A stretch of 64,000 nucleotides of DNA from Pseudoxanthomonas sp. X-1 (GCF_020042665.1 NZ_CP083376.1:656001-720000); one strand, 5' to 3'; positions 18,370-27,529 are shown, counted from the stretch's first letter. The notes: a model not told the origin generated them from the sequence alone. Made by a program: numbers and translations.

Positions 18370-19668
18370 ATGAATTCGACGCAGTACATGACCGGCTTCG
18401 GCAACGAGTTCGCCAGCGAGGCGATCGCCGGGGCCTTGCCGGTGGGGCGCAATTCGCCGCAGCAGGTCGCGTTCGGGCTGTACGCCGAGCAGCTGTCGGG
18501 CACGGCGTTCACCGCGCCGCGCGGGCAGAACCGGCGCAGCTGGCTGTACCGCATCCGCCCGGCGGCGATGCATGGCGGCTTCGCCCTGTTCGAGCAGGCG
18601 CCGGATTTCCACAATGGCTTCGGCCAGGGGCCGGTCAGCCCGGACCAGCTGCGCTGGTCGCCGCTGCCGCTGCCCGAGGCGCCGACCGACTTCCTCGAAG
18701 GCCTGCTGACCATGGCCGGCAACGGCGCGGCCGAGGCGCAGCACGGCGTGGGCATCCACCTGTACGCCGCCAACCGCGACATGGCCGGGCGCTGGTTCTA
18801 CGACGCCGATGCCGAACTGCTGATCGTCCCGCAGCAGGGCCGGCTGCGGCTGGCCACCGAGTTCGGCGTGATCGAGCTGGAGCCGCAGCAGATCGCGGTG
18901 ATCCCACGCGGCGTGCGCTTCGCGGTGACACTGCCCGATGGCCAGGCGCGCGGCTACATGTGCGAGAACTTCGGCGCGCCGCTGCGCCTGCCCGAGCTGG
19001 GGCCGATCGGCTCCAACGGCCTGGCCAATCCGCGCGACTTCGAGACGCCGGTGGCCGCCTTCGAGGACATCGAGGGCGAGTTCGAACTGATCGCCAAGTT
19101 CCAGGGCCACCTGTGGCGCGCGGCCATCGGCCACAGTCCGCTGGATGTGGTCGCCTGGCACGGCAACGGCGCCCCGTATCGCTACGATCTGCGCCGGTTC
19201 AACACGATCGGCTCGATCAGCTTCGACCATCCCGATCCGTCGATCTTCACCGTGCTGACCTCGCCCAGCGACACGCCGGGCACGGCCAACCTGGACTTCG
19301 TGATCTTCCCGCCGCGCTGGCTGGTGGCGCAGGACACCTTCCGCCCGCCGTGGTTCCACCGCAACGTGGCCAGCGAGTTCATGGGCCTGGTGCACGGTGC
19401 CTACGACGCCAAGGCCGAGGGCTTCGCGCCGGGTGGGGCGTCGCTGCACAACGGCATGACCGGGCACGGGCCGGATGCGGCGACCTTCGAGAAGGCCTCG
19501 CATGCGGACCTCTCCAGGCCGGACGTGGTCACCGACACGATGGCCTTCATGTTCGAGACGCGTGCGGTGCTGCGGCCCACGCGTCAGGCGATGGAGGCCG
19601 CGCACCGCCAGCGCGACTACCAGCAGTGCTGGGCGGGCCTGAGGCGTAACTTCCAGCCGCCGGGCTGA
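18370..19668 (+). CDS. hmgA: Homogentisate 1,2-dioxygenase
   Basis: 432-residue non-heme iron enzyme cleaving homogentisate to maleylacetoacetate, the step after HppD. The start [18 protein letters not shown] (YxxGFGNEFxSEA) is the family signature. [25 protein letters not shown] sequence follows. Iron-ligand regions near the C-terminus are [20 protein letters not shown] (His, Glu) and [16 protein letters not shown] (His). The ATG at 18370 follows AAGGTGGGTGGGTCC. The last 122 bases overlap a convergent gene (19547-20212). Confidence 0.95.
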   Translation: MNSTQYMTGFGNEFASEAIAGALPVGRNSPQQVAFGLYAEQLSGTAFTAPRGQNRRSWLYRIRPAAMHGGFALFEQAPDFHNGFGQGPVSPDQLRWSPLPLPEAPTDFLEGLLTMAGNGAAEAQHGVGIHLYAANRDMAGRWFYDADAELLIVPQQGRLRLATEFGVIELEPQQIAVIPRGVRFAVTLPDGQARGYMCENFGAPLRLPELGPIGSNGLANPRDFETPVAAFEDIEGEFELIAKFQGHLWRAAIGHSPLDVVAWHGNGAPYRYDLRRFNTIGSISFDHPDPSIFTVLTSPSDTPGTANLDFVIFPPRWLVAQDTFRPPWFHRNVASEFMGLVHGAYDAKAEGFAPGGASLHNGMTGHGPDAATFEKASHADLSRPDVVTDTMAFMFETRAVLRPTRQAMEAAHRQRDYQQCWAGLRRNFQPPG

Positions 19669-20212
19669 CACGGGCCTGGTCGGGCGGCGCCAGGGCTTCC
19701 AGCGCGTGCAGGTGCGCCTCGGGCAGCACTTCGCGCAGGCGGTCGGCGATGCGCTGGACGTAGCCGGGGGAAGTCAGGGCCGGCAGCACCTGCAGCGCCT
19801 CGCGCATGGTCCGCACCGCCTGCTCATCGTCGGCCGCGCGCTGCAGACGGGTGTGCATGCCCTGGGCCTCGGGATGGCGCTGCAGTTCGAGCATGCCCAG
19901 CAGGTAGAGGCGCGCGGCGACCATTGAGCGGCGGTGCGGAGCGGGCGCGGCGATCGGCCCGGGTGCAGCGCCCGGCACGGGCACGGCCTGCGCGGGCGAC
20001 GGCTGCGAAGCGCTTTCGGGTTCCACGCCCAGGTAGCCGGCGCGGACCAGCGCGGCCACGTGCAGCGGCGTGTCCGCGCCCAGCAGGGCGGTCAGGGTCT
20101 CCAGGCTGCGCTGGCCGTCGGCCAGGATCAGCACGCGCCGCTGGCGCATGTCCAGGCCCGCGCGGTGAGTCTGCAGGGCGGCGTGGGCCTGGTCGGTCTT
20201 GCGCGGGCGCAT
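19547..20212 (-). CDS. Conserved hypothetical protein converging with hmgA
   Basis: 221 residues from the ATG at 20212. The N-terminal ~60 residues ([40 protein letters not shown], then [20 protein letters not shown]) look like a small helical, winged-helix-like module. A Pro/Ala linker follows, and then a helical domain ([40 protein letters not shown]). I recall similar xanthomonad proteins of unknown function. The last ~40 residues are antisense to the 3' end of hmgA and low in structure, so the true end may be shorter. Confidence 0.65.
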   Translation of the reverse strand: MRPRKTDQAHAALQTHRAGLDMRQRRVLILADGQRSLETLTALLGADTPLHVAALVRAGYLGVEPESASQPSPAQAVPVPGAAPGPIAAPAPHRRSMVAARLYLLGMLELQRHPEAQGMHTRLQRAADDEQAVRTMREALQVLPALTSPGYVQRIADRLREVLPEAHLHALEALAPPDQARVSPAAGSYASGPPSTAGSRAGGARPPSPDAWAAAPHASRT

Positions 20213-20383
20213 GCGGGTCGGTCCGGAAGGGATGCGCGTGCAGCCTCCGCCGCCCCGATGAAGCGGTGGTGACACGATGCGGCCGCATGCGCGCAAGTGC
20301 GCGCCAGGTCCGGGTTTGCGTGCGATTCACCGGCGCCGGCTAGGCTGGGGCGGATCGATTCCGCCTTCGAGGAGCCTGCCCGC

Positions 20384-20995
20384 ATGAAATCCCTGCTGCC
20401 CCTGACCGCCGCGCTGGCCCTCGCCCTGGCCGCGTGCAAGCCGGCCGATGCGCCGCAGTCCAGCGCCCCGGCCCAGTCCACGCCGCAGGCCTCCGCGCCG
20501 GCGCAGGCCTCGCAGCCGGCCGCCTCGTCGCAACCCGCCCAGGACGCCGACGTGCCGGCCACCTGGCAGGGCTATGGCGATCTGAAGCTGGGCAGCACCG
20601 CCGACGCCGCGCGCCAGGCCTGGGGCGGCGAGCTCAACAGCAGCACGCCCTCCGAGGGCGGCGCCTGCTACCAGCTCACGCCCAAGTGGGCCACCGACAA
20701 GGCCGACGTGGCCTTCATGATCGAGGGCGATCACTTCGTCCGCTACGACGTGACCACCTCCAGGGAAACCGCGCCCGGCGGCGGCAAGGTCGGCATGGAC
20801 GAGGCCGCGCTGCGCGCGCTGTACGGCGACAAGCTGCAGTCGATGCCGCACAAGTATGTCGAAGGCGGCAAGTACCTCAGCGTGGACGGCCAGGGCGGGG
20901 CGAAGCTGGTCTTCGAGACCGGCGCCGACGGCGTGGTCACCAGCTGGCGCGTGGGCCTGCCGCCGCAGATCGACTACGTCGAAGGCTGCGCATAA
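20384..20995 (+). CDS. Putative lipoprotein of unknown function
   Basis: 203 residues. A lipoprotein signal ends in ALALAAC, putting the lipidated Cys at residue 19. A Gln/Ser/Ala/Pro-rich tether (20-55) leads to a folded domain: TWQGYGDLKLGSTADAARQA, ACYQLTPKWATDKADVAFMI, VRYDVTTSRETAPGGG, MDEAALRALYG. The repeated 'G-T-A-xxA' and 'YGDKL' pattern recalls domains that clock substrate-like turns, but I assign no family. GAGGAG precedes the ATG. Envelope location is inferred. Confidence 0.75.
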   Translation: MKSLLPLTAALALALAACKPADAPQSSAPAQSTPQASAPAQASQPAASSQPAQDADVPATWQGYGDLKLGSTADAARQAWGGELNSSTPSEGGACYQLTPKWATDKADVAFMIEGDHFVRYDVTTSRETAPGGGKVGMDEAALRALYGDKLQSMPHKYVEGGKYLSVDGQGGAKLVFETGADGVVTSWRVGLPPQIDYVEGCA

Positions 20996-21011
20996 CGCGA
21001 GGTGCGGGTCG

Positions 21012-21070
21012 CCTTGGTGGGAGCCGCCATGGCGGCGATGGGGCTCTACCTGGAAAGCCCCGCCACGAGC
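21012..21070. repeat. REP-like palindrome (GTGGGAGCCGCC family), copy 1
   Basis: The core CTTGGTGGGAGCCGCCATGG runs into CGGCGATGGGGCTC, with GCCGCCATGGCGGC self-complementary, followed by a decayed second arm (AAAGCCCCGCCACGAGCTG). The same core recurs at 52585-52617. Such elements are typical REPs of gamma-proteobacteria. It lies between two convergent genes. Confidence 0.75.
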
Positions 21071-21099
21071 TGATAGGCCACAGGGCAGCCCGCCCTTCT

Positions 21100-22398
21100 T
21101 CAGGCCTTGCGCGGAAACAGGTAGATCACGGTCCCCACCACCATCGCCACGCCGACCGCCAGCAGGTTGGACAGGCTGGCGCTGCACAGCAGGCCCAGGG
21201 TGAGCAGCAGCGCCAGCACGGGGATCAGCGGACCGCCGGGCAGGCGCAGGGCATTGGGGTTGTCGCGATGCCTGCGCGCCAGCACCAGCACCGCCGCCGC
21301 GGTGCCGATGTAGGCCAGCAGACGCGTGACCATCGACAGCAGGGCGAGCTTCTCGAACGAGCCCGACAGCGCCAGCGCCACCGACAGCACGCCCTGCACG
21401 ATGATCGCCGCGGCCGGCGTGCGGAAGCGCGGATGGACGCCGGCCAGGAACTTCGGACCGAAGCCGTCCTGCGCCAGCGCGAACAGGAAGCGCGGCCCCA
21501 GCATCACCGTGTTGCTGGTGGTGCCCAGGATCGAGATCACCGCGCCCACCGTCAGCACCAGCGCCAGGCCCTCGCCGCCGAAGCGCGCGGCCGCATCGGC
21601 CAGCGGTGTGGCCGACTGGGCCAGGCCGGGCAGGGTGCCCATCGCCACCACCTGCACCGCGGCGTAGATCAGCGTCACCAGCGCGATCATCGTGATCAGC
21701 GCGAAGGGCACGTCGCGGCGCGGGTTGCGGAACTCGCCAGCGGCGGCCGGGATGTTCTCGAAGCCGGCATAGGCGAACAGCAGCAGCAAGGCCGCCTGGC
21801 CCAGGTTGGGCAGGTCGCGCAGGTCCGGCGCAGTGCCGGCGAAGGCCAGCGACCAGTCCATGTAGAACAGGCCGACGACCACGAACAGCAGCAGCGGCAC
21901 CAGCTTGCCGATCACCAGCGCCACGCCGGTGCGCGCGGCCGAGCGCACGCCGATCACGTTGATCGCGGTCAGCAGGCCCAGCGAGCCGATCACCACCAGC
22001 AGGCGCCCGCCGCCGCTGGCCGCCGCCGGCCAGAAGCGCGAGACCGCATCGGCCAGGCCGTTGCCCAGCGCCGCGGCCGAACTGATGCGCGTGAGCCAGA
22101 TCATCCAGCCGACCTGGAAGCCCGCGTAGCGGCCGAAGGCCTCGCGGGCGTAGAGATAGCTGCCGCCCGGCTGGTCGAAGTAGCTCGCCGCCTGCGCGTA
22201 GCACAGCACCAGCAGCGCCACCGCCACGCCGGCCAGCAATACCGCCCACAGGCTCAGGGGGCCCATCAGCGCGACCGTGGCCGCGGGCAGCAGATAGATG
22301 CCGCTGCCGATGACGTCGTTGATCGACAGCCCAACGATCTGCCAGCGGCTGACCGCGCGGACCAGCGTGCCCTGCGCGGGCGTCGGCGCGACGCTCAC
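21100..22398 (-). CDS. APC-family amino-acid permease
   Basis: 432-residue inner-membrane transporter with about 12 hydrophobic helices. GLSINDVIGSGIYLLPAATV in helix 1 is the APC substrate/ion-binding signature, and LLLLFAYAGFENIPAAAGEF matches the conserved helix 6 region. The start is a GTG at 22398 whose GTGA overlaps the stop of the L,D-transpeptidase, showing translational coupling. Last gene of the rpiR-ldt-permease operon. Linked genes suggest that it moves amino acids or short peptides released from peptidoglycan; the substrate is not proven by sequence. Confidence 0.88.
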   Translation of the reverse strand: MSVAPTPAQGTLVRAVSRWQIVGLSINDVIGSGIYLLPAATVALMGPLSLWAVLLAGVAVALLVLCYAQAASYFDQPGGSYLYAREAFGRYAGFQVGWMIWLTRISSAAALGNGLADAVSRFWPAAASGGGRLLVVIGSLGLLTAINVIGVRSAARTGVALVIGKLVPLLLFVVVGLFYMDWSLAFAGTAPDLRDLPNLGQAALLLLFAYAGFENIPAAAGEFRNPRRDVPFALITMIALVTLIYAAVQVVAMGTLPGLAQSATPLADAAARFGGEGLALVLTVGAVISILGTTSNTVMLGPRFLFALAQDGFGPKFLAGVHPRFRTPAAAIIVQGVLSVALALSGSFEKLALLSMVTRLLAYIGTAAAVLVLARRHRDNPNALRLPGGPLIPVLALLLTLGLLCSASLSNLLAVGVAMVVGTVIYLFPRKA

Positions 22399-23177
22399 GG
22401 CTGCGCGCCCGGGGGCAGCGGCGGGAGCGACCAGGCCTGCTGCAGGCGTTGGTACTCGGGCCTGGGCAACAGCACGAACAGCGGCTGCCGCGCCGGATCC
22501 AGCCACGCCTGCAGCGCCGCCATGCTGGCCGGCGCCATGGCCGTGCAGCCGGCGGTCGCCTCGCCGGGCTTGCGCCACAGGTGGGCGAAGATGCAGCTGC
22601 CCGCGCCCGGCGTGGCCTTGGTGTTGTGTTCGATCACGAAGCCGCGGGCGTAGCGCGGATCGCCGTCGTTGTGCAGGTCCAGCCGCATGTGCTCGCTGGC
22701 GCCCTGGACCGCCTGCGCGCCGACCTGGCGTTCGTCGACGATCCGGTTGTAGAGCGGCGAGTCCGGCACGTCCACGCACCAGCTCGAGGCCTGCATCTGC
22801 TCATAGCGCAGCCGGGTGTCGGCCGACGGCGCGTAGCCGAAGGCCTCGCCGATGCCGTAGAGCCCGGCCGGGCTGCGGCCATCGCCCTCGCGCTTCTGCG
22901 GACCCTCGTGCTGGGCGGGGAACAGGCCCTCGCCCCAGGCGCTGCCGTGCTTGCCGATCGCCACGGCGAACGCCGGCGCGGCCGGTTTCCAGCCCTGTCC
23001 ATCGCGTTCGAAGGTCTGCAGCCGGCCCTGGGTGTCGTCCCAGCCGCCGGTGGTGACCACCACCAGCTGTTGCGCCCGGGTCATCGAGGCCGGGGCGGTG
23101 GTGGCGTTCGCCAGCACCGGCGGCGCGGCGAGCGCGAGCAGCGTGCACAGCAGGACATGGGGCAGGCGCAGGGACAT
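22395..23177 (-). CDS. L,D-transpeptidase (YkuD-type) family protein
   Basis: 260 residues with a signal peptide (MSLRLPHVLLCTLLALAAPP, cut near VLANA). The YkuD-type domain shows AIGKHGSAWGEGLF, EGDGRSPAGLYGIGEAFGYA, VIEHNTKATPGAGSCIFAHL and the Cys motif EATAGCTAM. The usual SHGC is replaced by TAGC, a variant subfamily, while the nucleophilic Cys is kept. Such enzymes join or cut peptidoglycan stem peptides in the periplasm. It follows the RpiR regulator by 22 bases and overlaps the permease start. Confidence 0.83.
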   Translation of the reverse strand: MSLRLPHVLLCTLLALAAPPVLANATTAPASMTRAQQLVVVTTGGWDDTQGRLQTFERDGQGWKPAAPAFAVAIGKHGSAWGEGLFPAQHEGPQKREGDGRSPAGLYGIGEAFGYAPSADTRLRYEQMQASSWCVDVPDSPLYNRIVDERQVGAQAVQGASEHMRLDLHNDGDPRYARGFVIEHNTKATPGAGSCIFAHLWRKPGEATAGCTAMAPASMAALQAWLDPARQPLFVLLPRPEYQRLQQAWSLPPLPPGAQP

Positions 23178-23199
23178 GGGGGCTCCGCGGGCGGTGGGG

Positions 23200-24051
23200 T
23201 CAGGCGTCGAGCAGGTGCTGGACCCGTTCCAGGTTGACCGCCAGCTGGCGCTCGCGGTCGGGATTGGTCTGGCACAGCAGCACGAACACGAAATCCAGCA
23301 GGGACTGCAGCGAACAACGGTACAGCAGCTGGGCGATGTGCGGGGCCGGATCGTGCGCGGACACCACCAGCGCCGCATCGGCATGCGCGCGCAGCGGGTT
23401 GGCGGTGTGGCGGGTGATGGACACCACCGCGCCGCCGGCGTCCTGGAACTGGCGCGAGATCTGCGACAGCTGCGGCAGCTGGCCGAACTCGGACAGCAGG
23501 ATCAGCACATCGCCCGGCCGCGCCGCCGAGACGTTGGTCATCATCAGGATCGCGTCGGCATGGTGCACGGTCAGCACGCCGAGCAGCGACAGGCGCATGG
23601 CGAACTCGCGCGCGAACAGGCCGTCGTCGCCGAGCCCGCAGACGAACACCTTCTGCGCCTGGTCGATGCGCGCGACGATCTGCTCGATGCGTGCGCGCGG
23701 GTTGAGCAGGCGCGTCTCCTCCTCGGCCGCGGCCTTGCTGCGGCGCAGGCTGTCTTCCAGCCGGGTGTAGGCATCGCCGCTGTCGGCAGGCGATGCCGGA
23801 TCCGCCGGCTGGCCGCCATTGCCGCGCGCGATGGCTTGGCCGACCGAGTACTTCAGGTCCGGATAGCCCCGGAAGCCGAGCTTCTGGCTGAACTTCACCA
23901 CCGAGGACTGGCTGACGCCCAGCGCGCTGGCCAGCTGCTGGGAGGAGTAGTCGCGCAGCAGATGGGCGTTGTCGAGGATGTAGTCGGCGATGCGCCGTTC
24001 GATGGCGGACATGCGCTCGCGTTCGGCGCGGATCTTGAGCAGGGGGGGCAT
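23200..24051 (-). CDS. MurR/RpiR-family transcriptional regulator
   Basis: 283 residues. The N-terminal helix-turn-helix is RIADYILDNAHLLRDYSSQQ, LASALGVSQSSVVKFSQKLG, then FRGYPDLKYSV. A SIS sugar-phosphate-binding domain spans ~125-270 (KVFVCGLGDDGLFAREFAMR, DVLILLSEFGQLPQLSQ, GAVVSITRHTANPLRAHAD). Regulators of this family sense sugar phosphates such as MurNAc-6-phosphate. First gene of the rpiR-ldt-permease operon, consistent with control by a cell-wall breakdown product. The ATG at 24051 is preceded on the same strand by the repeat-rich spacer. Confidence 0.88.
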   Translation of the reverse strand: MPPLLKIRAERERMSAIERRIADYILDNAHLLRDYSSQQLASALGVSQSSVVKFSQKLGFRGYPDLKYSVGQAIARGNGGQPADPASPADSGDAYTRLEDSLRRSKAAAEEETRLLNPRARIEQIVARIDQAQKVFVCGLGDDGLFAREFAMRLSLLGVLTVHHADAILMMTNVSAARPGDVLILLSEFGQLPQLSQISRQFQDAGGAVVSITRHTANPLRAHADAALVVSAHDPAPHIAQLLYRCSLQSLLDFVFVLLCQTNPDRERQLAVNLERVQHLLDA

Positions 24052-24071
24052 CAGCCGGTGCTCCTGCACAA

Positions 24072-24755
24072 GTTGTTGCCGTTGCCGTGGCTTCTGCTTT
24101 TCCGGGCCCCCTCCGCAGCGGCGGGACCGGCGGGGAAACACCCGAAGGGCGCCGCGCATGGATGCGCGGCGTTCGCGGCAGGGGCAGGATGCCCCTTCCG
24201 CGAATCCCCGCCGGTCCCGCGGACCCGGCGCGCGTAGCGCGGCGGGCGCGAGGACGGGGTGTGCTTTCTTTTGGTTACTTTTCTTTGCACAAGCAAAGAA
24301 AAGTGACTCGCGCCCGACAGGGCGAGAAACGCTTTGGCGGTTGCCCCTGCTTTGAACAGAAGCTGCAACACCAGCGCGCTCGCCCTCTCGATTGCAGTAA
24401 AGCGAACCGCGCAACCCTCGAACGTGTTCGTGTTCTCCTTGGTTCCATGCGGCACTCCTCCAACGCGGAGCAGCATGTAACAGCAAAGGCTTTCGCGCCC
24501 CTCCGGGGCACGACCTACCTTTCTTTGCTTGTGCAAAGAAAGGTAGGCCAAAGAAAGCACACCCCGTCCTCGCGCCCGCCGCGCCTGCGGCGCACCGGGT
24601 CCGCGCTGCCGACGGGAATTTCCGGACGGGGCATCCTGCCCCGACCGGAAACGCCGCGCATCCATGCGCGGCGCCCCTGCGGGGTTTGACCCGTCGGCAT
24701 CGCCGCTGCGGAAGGGGCCCCGAAAGGCGGAAGCAACAGCAACAGCAACAGCGCT
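24072..24755. repeat. Large intergenic inverted repeat (arms ~24072-24345 and ~24478-24755)
   Basis: The two arms are diverged inverted copies of one intergenic element. Shared blocks in order are a CCGCAGCGGCG block, the palindrome CGCCGCGCATGGATGCGCGGCG, GGGGCAGGATGCCCC, CGAGGACGGGGTGTGCTTTC, and a TTTCTTTGCACAAGCAAAGAAA hairpin (written here in pieces: TTTCTTTGC and GCAAAGAAA around ACAA). Each arm thus contains three or more nested hairpins. The ~130-base centre has no convincing gene. This spacer accounts for 24052-24907 together with the repeat at 24775-24875. Confidence 0.8.
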
Positions 24756-24774
24756 AGCAGGTGCCGCTGGAGCA

Positions 24775-24875
24775 GAAGTCTTCGCCGTTCCCGCGTACGC
24801 GGGGACCCAGTGACTTGCGCGCACGAAAGGCAAAGGCGCTGGATCCACGCCTTCGTGGGGATGACGGCCGCAGGG
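24775..24875. repeat. Intergenic palindrome pair (CCCGCG-TACG-CGGGG type)
   Basis: Two hairpins, one built on CCCGCGTACGCGGGG and one on CCACGCCTTCGTGGGGATGACG, are separated by ~45 bases and set as an inverted pair (each arm ends near GACCCAGTGAC or GCGCTGGATCC). It is the better preserved relative of the unit at 3343-3480. Confidence 0.65.
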
Positions 24876-24907
24876 ACGCGTGGCGTTCCGGAGAAGGCGC
24901 ATGTGCC

Positions 24908-26005
24908 TCACGGCGCGAGCAGCTCCAGCCCCTGGATCTCGCGGATGCCCAGCCCCGGCGCATCCGGGATGCTGATCTCCGACTCGTCGAACAGCACCCC
25001 GCCCACCACCGGGTTGAACTGCCCCAGCGAGGGCCCGTCCAGATCGATCTTGGTGATCACGTTGGCCTTGGCCACCGCCAGGTGCACCGCCGCGGCCACG
25101 CTGATCGAGGACTCGATCATGCAGCCGATCATGCAGTCCACCCCGTACAGCGCGGCGATGTCGGCGATGCGGATGGCGTTGGACAGGCCGCCGGTCTTCA
25201 TCAGCTTGATGTTGATGATGTCGGCAGCCCGGCGCTGGATCAGGTCGAACACCTGCTGCGGGGCGAACACGCTCTCGTCGGCCATCACCGGCGTGTTGAC
25301 CCGCTCGGTGACGTACTTGAGGCCGTCGATGTCGGCCGCCTTGACCGGCTGTTCGAGCAGTTCCAGCACCACGCCGGCGTCCTCGAGCTTCTGCATGGCG
25401 TAGACCGCCTGCTTGGCGGTCCAGCCCTGGTTGGCGTCCAGGCGCAGCAGGGCGCGACCCTCGACCGCGGCGTGGATCGCCTTGACCCGCTCGATGTCCA
25501 GGCCGATGTCCTTGCCGACCTTGATCTTCAGCGACTCGAAGCCGCGCTCCAGCGCGGACAGCGAGTCGGCCACCATCTTGTCGATGTAGTCCACGCTGAT
25601 GGTGATGTCGGTGGTGATCACCGGATCGCCGCCGCCCAGCAGCTGGTACAGCGGCGCGCCGTAGCGCTGCGCCCACAGGTCGTACAGGGCGATCTCCACC
25701 GCGGCCTTGGCGCTGGTGTTGCGCTCCATCGCGGACTGCACCAGGGCGGTCAGATGGTTGAGGTTGGCGATGTCCTGGCCGATCAGGCGCGGGGCGATGA
25801 AGTGGCGGATGGCCTCGATGATCGAGCCATGCGTGTCGCCGGTGATCACCGCGGTGGCGGCGGCCTCGCCGTGGCCGGTGTGGCCGCTGTCGGTGCGGAT
25901 CAGCACGATCACGTCCTCGACCGTGTCCACGGTGCGCAGCGCGGTCTTGAACGGCGTCTTCAACGGCACGCGCAGCATGCCCAGTTCGATGTGGGTGATC
26001 TTCAT
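24908..26005 (-). CDS. L-Ala-D/L-Glu (muropeptide) epimerase, enolase superfamily
   Basis: 365 residues of the mandelate-racemase/muconate-cycloisomerase group. The catalytic base motif is LKIKVGKD (Lys-x-Lys), metal ligands are in LLRLDANQGW (Asp), LELLEQPV (Glu) and PVMADESVF (Asp), and the second catalytic Lys is in NIKLMKTGG. The DIDG-like C-terminal region and IGCMIESSIS fit dipeptide epimerases, which convert L-Ala-D-Glu from peptidoglycan to L-Ala-L-Glu for catabolism. The ATG overlaps the stop of the NlpC/P60 gene (ATGA at 26002-26005), linking it to murein peptide cleavage. Confidence 0.86.
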   Translation of the reverse strand: MKITHIELGMLRVPLKTPFKTALRTVDTVEDVIVLIRTDSGHTGHGEAAATAVITGDTHGSIIEAIRHFIAPRLIGQDIANLNHLTALVQSAMERNTSAKAAVEIALYDLWAQRYGAPLYQLLGGGDPVITTDITISVDYIDKMVADSLSALERGFESLKIKVGKDIGLDIERVKAIHAAVEGRALLRLDANQGWTAKQAVYAMQKLEDAGVVLELLEQPVKAADIDGLKYVTERVNTPVMADESVFAPQQVFDLIQRRAADIINIKLMKTGGLSNAIRIADIAALYGVDCMIGCMIESSISVAAAVHLAVAKANVITKIDLDGPSLGQFNPVVGGVLFDESEISIPDAPGLGIREIQGLELLAP

Positions 26006-27444
26006 TCTTGGGCTTTCGGGCGCACGCGCTGGATGTTGGTGATGCGGTCGACGTAGCTGGCGGTGTCGCTGGCCAGCATCGGCTCGAGCGGGGTGACCGA
26101 CACGCCGTTGAGGTGGCCGGCCACGCGCTTGCCGTCGGCGCCGGCCCAGCCGCCGCCGGCGGTGTCGTGGATGACGTAGGCCAGGCCGTCGGCGTGACCC
26201 AGCACCACCATGACGTGCCCCGGGATGTAGACCAGGTCGCCGAGCGACAGCTGCCTGACCGCGGTCAGGCGCTTGGCGTCGGGGTCGTCGGGGGCGAAGG
26301 CGATGCGGTCCAGCGCCGGGCTGACCGCCTGCTGCGAGGTATTGCGCGGCAGCAGCACGCCGAAGCTGCGGTAGACCTCGGAGGTGAAGCCGCTGCAGTC
26401 GCGCGCATCGTAGGAATGGCCCCAGCCGTAGCGCTCGCCCAGGAACTTGAAGGCCTGGGTGATGAAGTGACGCGGGGTCAGGGGCAGGTAGTCGGCCGCC
26501 GTGTCGGCCGTGCGCGGCAGCAGCGCCGGCACCAGCGTCAGCGTGCCGTCGGCGCTGCGGATCGGCAGCTGGATCACCCAGGCGGTGTAGGGCAGCTGGC
26601 CGTTGACCGGCCGGGTCGGCGCCCAGTCGGCCAGCACCGGCACGCGCACGCCCATGTCCAGCTGCAGCTGCGAGACCTGCGGCTGCTCGGGCGTGAACAC
26701 CGTGGTGGCGGTGGCGCCGGTGACCACGCGGTACGGGCCACGGGCGCCGTAGCCGAACACCTGCTGCGCGCTGCCCAGGCCGACGAAGCGCTTCTCGATC
26801 CAGGCGCTGTAGCGCTCGGAGGTGACGAACAGCCACTGCCCGTCGCGGCTCTCGTGCAGCACGGCCACGGCATCGCCGGGGAACAGCGCGCTTTCCTGGA
26901 AGCGGTCGATGTCGTGGTCGTCCAGGCTGCTGAAGACGCGCTGCGTGGTCGGGAAGGTGCGCAGGTCGGCGCGATGGGTGACCAGGCCGTAGCGCAGCGG
27001 CGTGGTGGCGGGCACGGCGTCCAGCGCCAGGCTGGCCTGGAGCGCGTCCAGGGCGGGGCCGTCCAGGGCCTGGCCGTCGAGGCCGTACAGCGTGCGCGTG
27101 GGCCGCGCCGACAGCGCCTGGATCGCTTCGACCACCTGCGCCCTGGGCAGCTGCGCGGGCAGGGCGCGCAGGTCGTGGATGGCCGGGTCGTCGCGGCGCA
27201 TGCGCGCGTTCTGCGCGGCGATGCCGGCGCGGTCCAGCAGCACGCGGTCGGGCTGCCGCTGCCGGGCGATCCAGTAGGCGGCGGTGAGCTTGGGCGGATC
27301 GACGCCGACCACGCCGGTGACCGGGTCGATGGCCACCTGCGGCACCGGCACGCGCGCGGCCAGCGGGCCGATGACCAGCAGCGACAACAGGGCGCAGCAG
27401 GCGGCCGATCGCAGGGCGAGGCTCGCAGGAAGCAGGCGCGTCAT
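26002..27444 (-). CDS. NlpC/P60-family endopeptidase with SH3 domains
   Basis: 480 residues with a signal peptide (MTRLLPASLALRSAACCALL, then SLLVIGPLAARV). SH3-like regions cover ~150-300 (LFPGDAVAVLHESRDGQWLF and YSAWIEKRFVGL). The catalytic NlpC/P60 domain follows, with GERYGWGHSYDARDCSGFTS (nucleophilic Cys), YIPGHVMVVLGHADG (His) and YVIHDTAGGG (third polar residue). This architecture matches YkfC-type gamma-D-glutamyl-L-amino-acid endopeptidases, which free L-Ala-D-Glu, the substrate of the epimerase that follows with an ATGA overlap. GGAG precedes the ATG at 27444. Confidence 0.85.
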   Translation of the reverse strand: MTRLLPASLALRSAACCALLSLLVIGPLAARVPVPQVAIDPVTGVVGVDPPKLTAAYWIARQRQPDRVLLDRAGIAAQNARMRRDDPAIHDLRALPAQLPRAQVVEAIQALSARPTRTLYGLDGQALDGPALDALQASLALDAVPATTPLRYGLVTHRADLRTFPTTQRVFSSLDDHDIDRFQESALFPGDAVAVLHESRDGQWLFVTSERYSAWIEKRFVGLGSAQQVFGYGARGPYRVVTGATATTVFTPEQPQVSQLQLDMGVRVPVLADWAPTRPVNGQLPYTAWVIQLPIRSADGTLTLVPALLPRTADTAADYLPLTPRHFITQAFKFLGERYGWGHSYDARDCSGFTSEVYRSFGVLLPRNTSQQAVSPALDRIAFAPDDPDAKRLTAVRQLSLGDLVYIPGHVMVVLGHADGLAYVIHDTAGGGWAGADGKRVAGHLNGVSVTPLEPMLASDTASYVDRITNIQRVRPKAQE

Positions 27445-27473
27445 GGGGTGTCGCTCCGGAATCGATGAAGAAA

Positions 27474-27515
27474 AATAATTATTCCTCAAGATTGAAAATG
27501 CAAGAATAAATTATT
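27474..27515. promoter_or_regulatory. AT-rich divergent control region with inverted repeat
   Basis: AATAATTATTC (27474-27484) and GAATAAATTATT (27504-27515) form an inverted repeat with one inserted A, around 19 bases. The surrounding 27465-27520 is strikingly AT-rich for this genome. It lies between the NlpC/P60-epimerase operon and the transglutaminase-TonB operon, so one bound regulator could control both. The RpiR regulator at 23200 is the closest candidate. Confidence 0.6.
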
Positions 27516-27529
27516 GACCCGGCCGCATC

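Noticed and set aside
24051..24900. Open frames in the repeat-rich spacer (e.g. minus frame from 25676 running through it)
   Set aside because: The frames follow inverted repeats and give Arg/Gly-rich translations without motifs.
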